Shown here piece by piece: positions 25,001-32,584 of a stretch of 64,000 nt of DNA; positions within the stretch are counted from its first letter, which is position 1; each line of letters begins with the position of its first letter. The position numbers were made by a program, and so were the translations under genes. The notes under the pieces were generated by a model, which worked only from the letters and a program-made list of their open reading frames with translations, ran no database searches and was not told where the DNA came from. The stretch is from Chitinophagaceae bacterium DXS (lineage in GTDB: Bacteria > Bacteroidota > Bacteroidia > Chitinophagales > Chitinophagaceae), in contig CP128386.1 of assembly GCA_030345135.1 (NCBI GenBank), positions 5,236,209 to 5,300,208 of the forward strand. Direction: 5' to 3'.

Positions 25001-27055
25001 TTACATAACAGTGCTGTTCACCACACCTTTTTATTAAAGCTGAACGATGCCTTGCGTAATGTGACTGATGCCGGCGAAATAATGTCGAAATCAGCCATGC
25101 TGCTGGGGAACCACCTGCTTGCAGACAATGTGGGCTATGCTGAAATGGATACTAAAGGAGAGCAATTAACCATTCAAAACGATTGGGTGTACGAGCAAAT
25201 GCCAAGCCTGGCAGGAACTTATAACCTGAACAATTTCGGCGAACTGGGAAAAAAATTTCAATCAGGCCACACTATCATTAGCAGGGAAGCATCCCTGGAT
25301 GACCGCAAAGATCTTGCCGCCGGTTTTCAATCTACTCAGCTGGCAACAAGTGTTATTACTCCTTTGAATAAAAGTGGCAAACTGGTTTCAATTCTGTTTG
25401 TACATCAAAAAAATGCCAGGGAGTGGACGGAAGAAGAAGTTAAAATAATTGAAGAGGTCGCCAACCGCACATGGCTTTTTGTTAAACAGGCCCGTACGGA
25501 AGAAAACCTTCGCCAAAGTGAGGCGCAAACAGCATTTTTATTAAAGTTTAATGACAGGGTGCGCGGTGCAGACCCTCATACCGTGTTATCTACTGCATTG
25601 CAAATGCTTGGGGAACACCTGAATGTATCACGGGTCGGTTATGGCGAAGTGAATAAAGATCAACAGCATGTAAGTGTTGAAATGGATTGGACCAACGGTA
25701 GCCTGCCCCATATGGAAGGAGCCGTAGACATTTCAGCATTCAGTTCTTCGGCACTGGAAAAGTTCCATTCAAATCTTTCATGGAGCAGGGAAAATGGCGT
25801 CGTTTCCAGGGCTACAAATGAGGTTGCCTTGCCTGAAGTATCGGACGCCACTGCGGCCGCATATGTTCCGGTTGTAAAGAAGGGAAGCTGGGTTGCACTG
25901 CTATTTGTCCATCATGCCCAACCCAGAGCCTGGACCTCGTTTGAAACAGATTTGATGAGGGAGGTAGCGGACCGCACCATGAGCGCCATTGAAAGAGCAA
26001 AAATTCAGACAGAACTGATTGAAAGTGAAGAGCGCGTGAGGCTCGCGACGGATGTTGCAAAAATGTTCTCCTGGGAATACGATTTTAAAACAAAGACCAT
26101 CAAGTATTCTGAAAATACTGCTCGTATTACCGGGTTGCAGCCCCACGAAAATTTTGACGAAAATATCCGGTTCATTCACCGGGATGATCAATCTCTGATT
26201 ACAAAAAACATTGAGTTAGCCATCAGAACAAATGGCAGGTTCGATTTTGAGATAAGACTTAAGCGCGGCGAAGCACGATCTGAATGGTACAGGATTTCCG
26301 GCGCTGTGATTAAGGACAGGACGGACAAACCTCTTCGCGCGGTGGGCGTAGCTCAAAACATAACGGAACAAAAAGCATTACAACAACAAAAAGATGATTT
26401 TATAGGTATTGCCAGCCATGAATTAAAAACGCCTGTAACAAGCATTAAAACTTATACCGAGGTATTGCAGGAATTGTTTGAAAAGGCAAAGGACATGGAA
26501 AAAGCAGACCTGATGCATAAGCTGGATGAGCAGGTGGATCGTCTTACCGAATTGATAAAAGCCTTACTCGACACAACCAAGATTGCGGAAGGGCAATTAC
26601 CTCTCATTAAAGAAAGACTTGATCTGAATACTGTATTAAGTGAAGAAATTCATGAGCTTACTGCAGTGGCAAACAAGCACCACATTGTATTTAATCCGGG
26701 CAAAATAAAACCAGTTGAGATAGACCGTGAGCGCATTAACCAGGTTATCAGCAATCTTGTAACAAATGCAATTAAATACTCGCCTGAAGGCAGTGAAATT
26801 GTAGTTACATCGGAGGAATATCAAAAAGGCGTAAAAGTGACCATTCGTGATCAAGGAATAGGTATTGCGCCGGAGCTTCTTGAAAAGGTATTTGAACGGT
26901 TTTTCCGTGTAAATAATTCACAGGTTAACACGTTTCCGGGGATGGGACTGGGACTTTATATCACGGCCGGGATAATCAACAGGCATAATGGTACGGTTCA
27001 TGTGGAAAGTAAAGTTGGGGAAGGTTCCATATTTTACTTTACACTGCCCTATTAA
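22052..27055 (+). CDS. CheB-CheR-PAS-GAF-histidine kinase fusion
   Basis: This soluble 1667-residue multidomain protein has, in order: CheB methylesterase (about 20-205), CheR methyltransferase (about 225-490), a PAS-like segment (about 535-650), and a long coiled coil built on EELQAMNEELR-type heptads (about 655-760). Two PAS domains, two tandem GAF domains (about 990-1320), another PAS and a histidine kinase follow. CheB has Ser31 (GASAGG) and His58 (LHLSPDH), but the catalytic Asp of the GMGxDG motif is Asn150 (GTGANGS). CheR has WVAGCATGEEAYS and CRNVLIYLN. The kinase has H1456 (ASHELKTPVTSI) and complete N/G boxes. The ATG at MKSSDQ is preferred over one ten codons upstream. The next gene is a receiver protein 15 bp away. 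Confidence 0.93.
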   Translation: MKSSDQSNEGNESEINKPERHGFLIAGVGASAGGILALKNFFAHVPADSGIAYVVILHLSPDHDSKLAEVLQQTAKIPVSQVTEKTTVKPNRVYVVPPNQHLSMKNDEIIVSQNMQVADRRAPIDIFFRTLAESQGANAVCVVLSGTGANGSMGLKHIKEKGGAAFVQNPREAEFNEMPRNAISTDMVDAILPVAEIPGKILAYKNNLGTVHISIDAGKRPEDQQNALREIFTQLRIKTGHDFTNYKRPTLIRRIERRITVKNLPDLQSYATYIQQHPEETTALLKDLLISVTNFFRDKKAFEAIQAEVLPPIIHQKNAEEQVRIWVAGCATGEEAYSMAIMCAEQTLNVIDAPKIQIFATDIDEDAIAHAREGFYTINDAADVSAERLRRFFNKEGDGYRVRREIREMVLFANHNFIKDPPFSHLDLVACRNVLIYLNRSAQERVLETFHFALNPEGYLFLGTSESADGMNNLYTIYSREHHIFKSRQVSMRAYPVPDSVPMLRIEQSTALESAKEKNHRTLERITYGDLHLRLLEQYAPPSVVINEEYDIVHLSDRISPYLQLGGGEPSQNLLKLVRQELRLELRSALYQAIQQRTAVDAKGLRVKIENRIETINLHVRPVLRDKDIARGFILVIFEKTEEEPDNKEIVISSELAVSQHLEEELMRLKSQLRSSNEQHEFQAEELKASNEELQAMNEELRSAAEELETSKEELQSMNEELRTVNQELKVKIEETSFTSNNLQNLINSANIGTIFLDRSLRIALFTPAIREIFNLIPADYGRPLSDITHKLEYNYLLDDADTVLEKLNTIEREVTTADGRDYIMRVLPYRTTEDQINGVVITFIDIHTRKQAEEALRQSERKYRTLFNSIDEGFSTVEVIFNETQTPVDYRFIVVNPAFERQTGLNNAVGKRIREIAPLHESFWFEIFGKVALTGEPQRFENHSREQGHYYDVYAFRIGEPSERLVGVLFNDITERKKAEKVLHNSAVHHTFLLKLNDALRNVTDAGEIMSKSAMLLGNHLLADNVGYAEMDTKGEQLTIQNDWVYEQMPSLAGTYNLNNFGELGKKFQSGHTIISREASLDDRKDLAAGFQSTQLATSVITPLNKSGKLVSILFVHQKNAREWTEEEVKIIEEVANRTWLFVKQARTEENLRQSEAQTAFLLKFNDRVRGADPHTVLSTALQMLGEHLNVSRVGYGEVNKDQQHVSVEMDWTNGSLPHMEGAVDISAFSSSALEKFHSNLSWSRENGVVSRATNEVALPEVSDATAAAYVPVVKKGSWVALLFVHHAQPRAWTSFETDLMREVADRTMSAIERAKIQTELIESEERVRLATDVAKMFSWEYDFKTKTIKYSENTARITGLQPHENFDENIRFIHRDDQSLITKNIELAIRTNGRFDFEIRLKRGEARSEWYRISGAVIKDRTDKPLRAVGVAQNITEQKALQQQKDDFIGIASHELKTPVTSIKTYTEVLQELFEKAKDMEKADLMHKLDEQVDRLTELIKALLDTTKIAEGQLPLIKERLDLNTVLSEEIHELTAVANKHHIVFNPGKIKPVEIDRERINQVISNLVTNAIKYSPEGSEIVVTSEEYQKGVKVTIRDQGIGIAPELLEKVFERFFRVNNSQVNTFPGMGLGLYITAGIINRHNGTVHVESKVGEGSIFYFTLPY

Positions 27056-27070
27056 GCCAGGAAACGCCTT

Positions 27071-27424
27071 ATGATACACATTGCTATTGCAGAAGATAAT
27101 CCCGGAATTCAACAGGCCTTACAACTATGCCTGGAGCAGTCCGGTTTCAGGGTCTCTATTTACGGTAACGGAGAACACCTGATAAAAGACGATCTGGATC
27201 TGCCAGACTTATTTATTCTTGACAAACAACTTTCCGGAATAAATGGGCTTGATATATGCCGTCATTTAAAACTTAAAGCGACTACCAGGAACATTCCTGT
27301 GATCATGCTTTCCGCCGATCCATATATAGCCGGACTGGCCAGAACGGCGGGCGCGGATGACTATCTTGAAAAACCATTTACCATTCAAAGACTTCGCGAA
27401 ATGATAGCCAAGCATACTGCCTGA
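27071..27424 (+). CDS. Single-domain response regulator
   Basis: The 117-residue CheY-type receiver has the acidic pocket E8/D9 (IAEDN), phospho-acceptor D51 (LFILDKQLSGI), the switch Ser in VIMLSAD and the conserved Lys in LEKPF. There is no output domain. It lies 15 bp after the CheB-CheR-kinase gene and is its likely phosphorylation partner. Output would be through protein contact, or through feedback on the kinase. Confidence 0.92.
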   Translation: MIHIAIAEDNPGIQQALQLCLEQSGFRVSIYGNGEHLIKDDLDLPDLFILDKQLSGINGLDICRHLKLKATTRNIPVIMLSADPYIAGLARTAGADDYLEKPFTIQRLREMIAKHTA

Positions 27425-27697
27425 TATTAGTATTTCCCCATTTTTATTAAGTCATTGATGTCGCAGGTGAAACATTCTGATGCGGAAGTTTAACTCAACA
27501 TTTTTACAACAACTGCCACTTAATAATTATCATGCTCCATTGGCTAAGTTTTTGAGGTAATTACACTACCTGACAGCAGATCAATGGCTTGATTACCCCC
27601 ATTCTTTAAGAAGCAATTACCCATCTTACGCAACATACAAAGCCTGGTAAAAATTGGATGCTGAGTGGATTTTCAGGCATGGTTTAAATGTTATGAC

Positions 27698-28756
27698 ATG
27701 GCAAAAAAAAATATTATCGTAATCGGTGCTTCTGCAGGGGGATATGACGCTCTTCTCAAACTTCTTGGAGGATTGCAGGAAGATATTGATGCTGCTATTT
27801 TTATTGTATGGCACATGTCCCCTGAAATAAAAGGGTTCTTGCCAAATGCAATTAACAAAGTAACAAAATTGATTGCAGCAAATGCAACAGACAGGGAGGC
27901 AATAACAACAGGTCACATTTACGTAGCTCCTCCGGACAGGCACCTTATTGTAGAGCATGGCCGCATGAGAATAACAAAGGGACCAAAAGAAAACAGGTTC
28001 AGGCCTGCCGTCGATCCGCTTTTCCGGTCTGCGGCATATAGCTATGGCCCACGTGTTATTGGCATAATATTATCCGGAGCATTAGATGATGGTACCGCGG
28101 GGCTGTGGGCAATAAAAGAACAGGGCGGCACAGCCATTGTACAGGATCCTAATGAAGCTGAAGTAAAGTCTATGCCTGAAAATGCGCTTCAGCAGGTTAA
28201 CGTTGATTATTGTTTGCCGGTGTCAGAAATGCCTGAACTGCTATACCGGTTAACACAGGAATCAGCAGCAGTTGATAACGGTAACCAGACAATCAATCCG
28301 ATCATGGAACGTGAAGTACAGATTGCAACAGAGGGAGAAGCTGCGTTAACGAATGTGACTCCTATTGGAGTACCGACAAATATTACCTGCCCGGAATGCA
28401 GTGGAGTACTTTCCGCAATTATCGAAAATGACCGCGTACGTTACCGGTGTCACACGGGTCATGCTTTTTCGGCAGACAGCCTGTTAGCTTCTGTTGGTGA
28501 AACCATTGAGAAAAATTTATGGCAGGTGGTAAGAAGCATTAAAGAAAGCATTTTCCTACTCAACCACATCGGAGATCATTTTGCGGAAGCCAACAATCCG
28601 CGCCTTGCCGCACTTTACTTCAACAAAAGCAAAGAAGCTTCCAAACGTGTGAAATTGGTTCAGCAAGCCTTGCAAACACATGAGCACATGACAACGGAAT
28701 CAATCGAATACGAAGCCGAAAAACCTAAGGGCTCACCTGTCGGCAGCAATGAATAA
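27698..28756 (+). CDS. Stand-alone CheB-type methylesterase with C-terminal zinc-ribbon-like region
   Basis: This 352-residue protein lacks a receiver domain. The CheB catalytic set is complete: Ser12 (GASAGG), His39 (VWHMSPE) and Asp131 (SGALDDGT). After the catalytic domain (about 1-185) comes a region with CPECSG and RCHTGHAFSAD, a probable metal-binding knuckle, then a helical tail. It demethylates or deamidates protein glutamates. No chemoreceptor, CheA or CheW is in the window, so the target is probably another signalling protein. The ATG at MAKKNIIV is chosen over a GTG eleven codons upstream. Confidence 0.88.
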   Translation: MAKKNIIVIGASAGGYDALLKLLGGLQEDIDAAIFIVWHMSPEIKGFLPNAINKVTKLIAANATDREAITTGHIYVAPPDRHLIVEHGRMRITKGPKENRFRPAVDPLFRSAAYSYGPRVIGIILSGALDDGTAGLWAIKEQGGTAIVQDPNEAEVKSMPENALQQVNVDYCLPVSEMPELLYRLTQESAAVDNGNQTINPIMEREVQIATEGEAALTNVTPIGVPTNITCPECSGVLSAIIENDRVRYRCHTGHAFSADSLLASVGETIEKNLWQVVRSIKESIFLLNHIGDHFAEANNPRLAALYFNKSKEASKRVKLVQQALQTHEHMTTESIEYEAEKPKGSPVGSNE

Positions 28757-29299
28757 CAGCATGCTATAACAAACAGATAAAGACGTAGCTGTTGTGTTTA
28801 TTTTTCCGTATGAAGAATTGGAACACCATTGCGGTCATCGTTTTTAAAAACGGTGTATCGTCCCTCCTATCGTGCAAGACAGATTGGGATGTTGCGATTT
28901 TTTTCATTACCGTTCCGCCTGCCCGATCAGTTCATACGGGCTTTAGCGAACGGAAACATAGGCCTAACAACATGGCTTTAGCCACAGGTTATAATGTTGG
29001 GCTAAAGCCTTGTTTAAATTCAGTTCACTATCCGTCGGTTAAAACCGACCGCATTGAATGAAAATAAACTCCTCTATACCCGATTTGTGATTTTTTGCTC
29101 TGTGGCACTCCGTGTCTACTTCTGCCTTTCCTGTGTAATAATAAAATACAGTTACGCAGAGACACAAGGAGCTACACGGCGAATGGCTTCAGATCTTCCA
29201 AACGAATTGTGATTAGACAATAACTCTGTCCCCAAAGTTGACGACGCATACTAAACTAAACCACATTGAATTGCCTATAAACCTTCTGTACGTTTGCTC
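28757..29299. repeat. Intergenic palindrome cluster
   Basis: This 543-bp gap has no gene but several perfect inverted repeats: CGTTTTTAAAAACG (28839-28852); GGCTTTAGCC (28974-28983) with GGCTAAAGCC (29000-29009); and GTCGGTTAAAACCGAC (29034-29049). A partial CGGGCTTTAGCG at about 28937 precedes the second pair. Around 29098-29185 are CTCCGTGTCT and GCAGAGACACAAGGAG fragments in roughly opposite orientation. The set looks like a composite, structure-forming dispersed intergenic repeat rather than a promoter region. Confidence 0.65.
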
Positions 29300-29716
29300 T
29301 TAAGACAATTTATTTTTCCCCTTTGTTAACCTCTGCTCAACAACGGCCCTGCGTTTAAGAAGGGAGAGAATGAAACGGTCCTGGCTTACCGGTATTCCTT
29401 TGGTATCTATAAGCTGCAATGATCGCGCTAGTGATAGGCTCGTGCGGGCAATGTGTCTATGCGCTTTGGTCCATGCTTTTTGCTTTGCCACGAGGCCTTC
29501 CTTATAATTCCTGATGACGCTGTTAATCACCTGCATCTCTTTTTTGTACGCCTTCATACGGCGCAATACCACCAGCAGACGGGATATTATCCGCCGGTCT
29601 GACGGTGACTGCCTGTACAAACCTTCATAATGGCGGGCTACATCAGTAAGTTCGGCCTCCTCTTCCATTTGTCGTGCCTGCGCAAGCGTTTCGGAGTTTA
29701 TTGCTTGTTTTGCCAT
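29300..29716 (-). CDS. Hypothetical helical protein
   Basis: The 138-residue protein is all-helical and Lys/Arg-rich. It contains a TPR-like pair (ELTDVARHYEGLYRQSPSDR, then VVLRRMKAYKKEMQVINS), with conserved-looking Leu/Ala spacing. There is no signal peptide or membrane helix. Basic content suggests nucleic-acid or partner-protein binding, but no family is recognised. It is separated from the acidic-protein operon by that operon's terminator. Confidence 0.65.
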   Translation of the reverse strand: MAKQAINSETLAQARQMEEEAELTDVARHYEGLYRQSPSDRRIISRLLVVLRRMKAYKKEMQVINSVIRNYKEGLVAKQKAWTKAHRHIARTSLSLARSLQLIDTKGIPVSQDRFILSLLKRRAVVEQRLTKGKNKLS

Positions 29717-29800
29717 GGTGTTATAATATCAATGTGCATACCAAATAGTTGCCGGATTTTAGATCAGCGTGATTAGCGTATCGCATCCAAAGAACCGGCA

Positions 29801-29828
29801 AACAAAAAATGCTTTCAAATGAAAGCAT
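29801..29828 (-). terminator. Intrinsic terminator of the acidic-protein operon
   Basis: A perfect 8-bp stem, ATGCTTTC (29809-29816) with GAAAGCAT (29821-29828), has a 4-nt loop. On the minus strand it is followed by TTTTTGTTT, about 60 nt after the stop of the acidic protein gene. The plus strand has CTTTTG after the stem, so it may work weakly in both directions. Confidence 0.78.
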
Positions 29829-29888
29829 CTTTTGTTGAACACTCACAACATAAAAACTACAAACAACCTGAATTCTCAAAAAGCAAGG

Positions 29889-30263
29889 TTAAATGATTTT
29901 TTCTTTGTCACCGGGCTCAGCCTTACCTTCATTTTTTGGCCCCTTTGATTTACCCCATTCAATGTCATCTGCATCATCCTCTGAAATATCATTCTCTTCA
30001 AGATCCGCTTCATCCAGAACAGGTTCATCGTCATCTTCTGCGCCGCCCTCTTCGCTGTCAACATCCTCATCTTCCTCAGAAAGATCGTCTTCCCCGAGGT
30101 CATCTTCATCTTCATCTAACAAGTCATCGCTACCTTCTCTTTTATCCTGCTCACTGTCTATATCCTGATCTTCACCGGTACTACTGTTTACAACAGAATC
30201 GTCAGTATTGAGATTTTTCTTAGGATCATTACTCTGTGGTGTGTTTGTGGGATTTTTTTTCAT
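29889..30263 (-). CDS. Highly acidic, disordered small protein
   Basis: In this 124-residue protein about half the residues between positions 25 and 105 are Asp or Glu (for example DEDEDDLGEDDLSEEDED). It has no hydrophobic core, Cys or aromatic cluster apart from one Trp, and no signal peptide. It resembles intrinsically disordered acidic proteins that buffer cations or mimic nucleic acid. It shares a 30-bp gap with a small membrane protein gene upstream and ends at a strong terminator. The reverse strand also stays open here through codon bias; that frame is not a gene. Confidence 0.7.
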   Translation of the reverse strand: MKKNPTNTPQSNDPKKNLNTDDSVVNSSTGEDQDIDSEQDKREGSDDLLDEDEDDLGEDDLSEEDEDVDSEEGGAEDDDEPVLDEADLEENDISEDDADDIEWGKSKGPKNEGKAEPGDKEKII

Positions 30264-30293
30264 AATATAAATTTTTCTTTGTGTTAAAAACGG

Positions 30294-30548
30294 TTATTTT
30301 TCGTGATTATCTCCCTGATCGTGTCCACTGGTTTTAACGAGTTTATTATAAATACCCAGTAACAAAAATGGAGCGGCCCATTGCCCGAAAAAAAGCGCAG
30401 CATGCGGCTTTTTAAAACACTTTAATGTCAAAGAAATGCCCATGGCTGCCAAGGCTGCAACCAGGTATGCAGTAGACGGAATAAGCGCGGTCTTATCTTC
30501 AATTTCTTCGGTCAAAGGGCCTTCCTGATAAACTGAATTTTCTATCAT
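30294..30548 (-). CDS. Small two-helix membrane protein
   Basis: The 84-residue protein has two predicted membrane helices (TAYLVAALAAMGISLTL and AALFFGQWAAPFLLLGIY) and charged termini ending in a His/Asp-rich tail. It is probably an inner-membrane protein with both ends on one side. It lies 30 bp upstream of the acidic protein gene on the same strand, so the two are probably one transcript. No family recognised. Confidence 0.65.
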   Translation of the reverse strand: MIENSVYQEGPLTEEIEDKTALIPSTAYLVAALAAMGISLTLKCFKKPHAALFFGQWAAPFLLLGIYNKLVKTSGHDQGDNHEK

Positions 30549-31072
30549 AAAGTATTATTTTTAATTGAACGAATAGCAGTCTTTAATGGCTGTGACCGCT
30601 TGTTCAAATAAATCAAACCGCATTCCAGTAGAAGATGATCGTTTGATTATTGCCTGTTAACAGCTGAAAGTGAAATATAGGATGCTGTGCTGGAGTCAAA
30701 ATATCCCCTTGCAATTGCTCAACTGTTTATTTGTTCCCCATTTTATGCCGGTAAATCTCAAAAAAGAAGTTTTGGCATGATCCGCTTCGCTAAAACTAAC
30801 TTTTTGTTACATAGGCGAAACAGCCGGAGAAGACGCAGCGTTGCACAGAGAATATGCTTCCATGCAGCACGGCAGCAGAGGTCTCCCGAATATTGACCTG
30901 ATCGTGATACCTTATACGAGTTGCATTCGGCCAGCTCCTAACTAAATGACATTGTATTCAAAATGCTGATTTTCATGAACAGGAAGCTCGGCTGGAGCTT
31001 TAAATGTTCTTAACTAAATGACGTTGGGCTTTTTGTGCACGGTTATTGTGCCGAACATAAAAACCTATTTTT
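30549..31072. repeat. Intergenic region with a hairpin-bearing dispersed repeat
   Basis: The segment 30931-31027 holds one and a half copies of an element ending CTTAACTAAATGACGTTGGG. The full copy starts AAAATGCTGATTTTC and carries a perfect hairpin, AAGCTC-GGCTG-GAGCTT. The half copy before it shares CTAACTAAATGACATTG. The relative at 20194-20245 lacks the hairpin. Around 30815-30860 is a GAGAAGACGCAGCGTTGCACAGAG fragment of the dispersed family. No gene was found. Confidence 0.6.
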
Positions 31073-31309
31073 ATGAGTATTGTAAAAGTCATAGAAGTAA
31101 TCTCATCATCCGAAACAGGATTTGATGACGCCATAAAAAACGCTGTTGCCGAAACATCAAAAACAGTAAGAAACATCGACTCAATTTATGTCAAGGATTT
31201 TAAGGTGCATGTGAAAGACGGCAGTATAAGTTCGTACGGTGTTATTTGCAAGGTATCCTTCAGGGTTGAACCTGGACAAAGCAAGGTAGAGGCGTCTTTG
31301 CCGCATTGA
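31073..31309 (+). CDS. Dodecin-family protein
   Basis: This 78-residue protein has the dodecin fold pattern: MSIVKVIEVISSSETGFDDA, then a helix with AVAETSKTV, then two long strands (DSIYVKDFKVHV and SYGVICKVSFRVE). Dodecins form 12-mers that store flavin or related ligands. The flavin-stacking Trp of archaeal and many bacterial dodecins is absent (SIYVKDF instead), so this may belong to a branch that binds another ligand or a metal. It is monocistronic, with no intrinsic terminator visible. Confidence 0.88.
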   Translation: MSIVKVIEVISSSETGFDDAIKNAVAETSKTVRNIDSIYVKDFKVHVKDGSISSYGVICKVSFRVEPGQSKVEASLPH

Positions 31310-31466
31310 GTTGAGTTTAAAATGTCAACCAAAAATTAAATGTCAAAAGTAAAAAATCAAAAGGCAAAACATTGGCCTTGAAGAGCAAACATGTTATTAT
31401 AAACTCTTAATAACTGGAAGTTTTGAATGTTGATTTTTTACTTTTGGTTTTATAGCTGAAAGCTGA

Positions 31467-31910
31467 TTATAAAGCATCCATGTATTTTTGCCTATGATCA
31501 AGATCAGCATCAAGCGTTTGCAGCTGATCATCAATTAAGCTCCGGGTAACCTCATCGAGCAGATCATTTTGCAGGGCATATTCATAAGTATTTTTAAGCG
31601 TTGCCTGTTCCGTTTCGCAGGATGCAAGAAATGGCTGGCGGGGCGTAGCATCAAACTGTTTTTGTTCATTTTTCCAATGTTGATATACAGGTCCGGGTTT
31701 ACCAATGGTAACACCATCCAGCGTGCTTTTCTGCGCATCGAGATCATACTGAAAAAGACGACTTTCTTCCATCATATTCGCCATTATTTTTCTTAGATCA
31801 AGATCCAGGTTATCTGAGTGCTGCAGCACATGTAAATAGTTTGTTATCCGGTTTTCATGAATCATGCTTAGATCATGCAATAACTCTGAGATATTCTGAC
31901 GCTGTTTCAT
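31467..31910 (-). CDS. PA2169-type four-helix-bundle protein (DUF2383-like)
   Basis: This 147-residue soluble helical protein contains ISELLHDLSMIHENRITNYL, a middle helix with HWKNEQKQFD, CETEQATLKNTYEYAL and a final helix. The pattern fits the ferritin-like four-helix family containing DUF2383 that is common in stress-associated loci. Some conserved Glu/His pairs could bind metal, but no full di-iron set is clear. Its neighbours are a dodecin gene and a repeat-filled gap. Confidence 0.75.
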   Translation of the reverse strand: MKQRQNISELLHDLSMIHENRITNYLHVLQHSDNLDLDLRKIMANMMEESRLFQYDLDAQKSTLDGVTIGKPGPVYQHWKNEQKQFDATPRQPFLASCETEQATLKNTYEYALQNDLLDEVTRSLIDDQLQTLDADLDHRQKYMDAL

Positions 31911-31984
31911 ATTAGGCGTTTTTATTTAGTAACAATTATGTTGCCATCCAGTAAACATTGCAAATCCGTGATCGCGCAGGGGTT

Positions 31985-32405
31985 TAAAGTTACGAATAAG
32001 ACGAATGGGAAACGCGAAGAGGGATTGAAACACGGAGACACGAGGACAGGAGAAACACGGAGAGGTTGGGAGACACGAACGACACAAAGAAGTAGGAAGA
32101 ATTTTGCCACGAAGACTCGAAGGACAGAAAGGAGCACAAAGAATTTTTAAGAAGCGCTAAAGCGCTGAAAGGGCGAATTGGAAACACGGAGACACATGGA
32201 CACGGAGAAACACGGAGAAGGTCGGAAACACGAAGACGCGAAGGACACAAAGGGGCACGAAGAATTTTAAGAAGGCACTAATGCGCTGAAAAAGGACACA
32301 AAGATTATGCTGGCAGGAAGAATTTGCCACGAAGACGCGAAGGAAGCAAAGGGGCACAAAGATTTTTTAAGAAGGCGCTGAAGCGCTGAGAAGAGCACAA
32401 AGATT
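31985..32405. repeat. GA-rich mosaic repeat region
   Basis: About three degenerate units of 110-170 bp are built from recurring words on the plus strand: GAAACACGGAGACAC, GCCACGAAGACGCGAAGGA, GGGCACAAAGATTTTTTAAG and AAGCGCTGAAAG. Small palindromes (AGCGCTAAAGCGCT near 32152) occur at unit ends. The strand is strongly purine-rich. Single words of the same kind occur near 20290, 20945, 29100 and 30825. Reading frames that cross it in either strand are by-products. Confidence 0.8.
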
Positions 32406-32584
32406 TATGCAATTATGTTATTACAGTTTACTGATGTTGAGAGAAAGTTTTTGTAAGGACATTGAAATATATGATCGCCTCCGGTATTTCGAAGTGGCCT
32501 AAATTTGCCGTTAAACTATTGGCTGAAAAGGATTTCGATTTAATAGGTTCAAATTCTGTTCGGACAAAATATAAATAACAAACT

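Noticed and set aside
28792-29061. 89-codon plus-strand frame
   Set aside because: It runs through a cluster of perfect palindromes that better explains the sequence.
29893-30211. Ser-rich and His/Leu-rich frames opposite the acidic protein
   Set aside because: Shadows of GAT/GAA/GAG codon runs in the real gene on the minus strand.
31938-32357. Several 66-86-codon frames over the GA-rich mosaic
   Set aside because: Repeats of the same words in all copies and frames; the Cys/Phe/Val-rich or Lys/Arg/Glu-rich peptides mirror the purine bias.
32540-32575. GGTTCAAATTC resembling a tRNA T-loop
   Set aside because: No matching T-stem, acceptor stem or anticodon arm can be formed around it.
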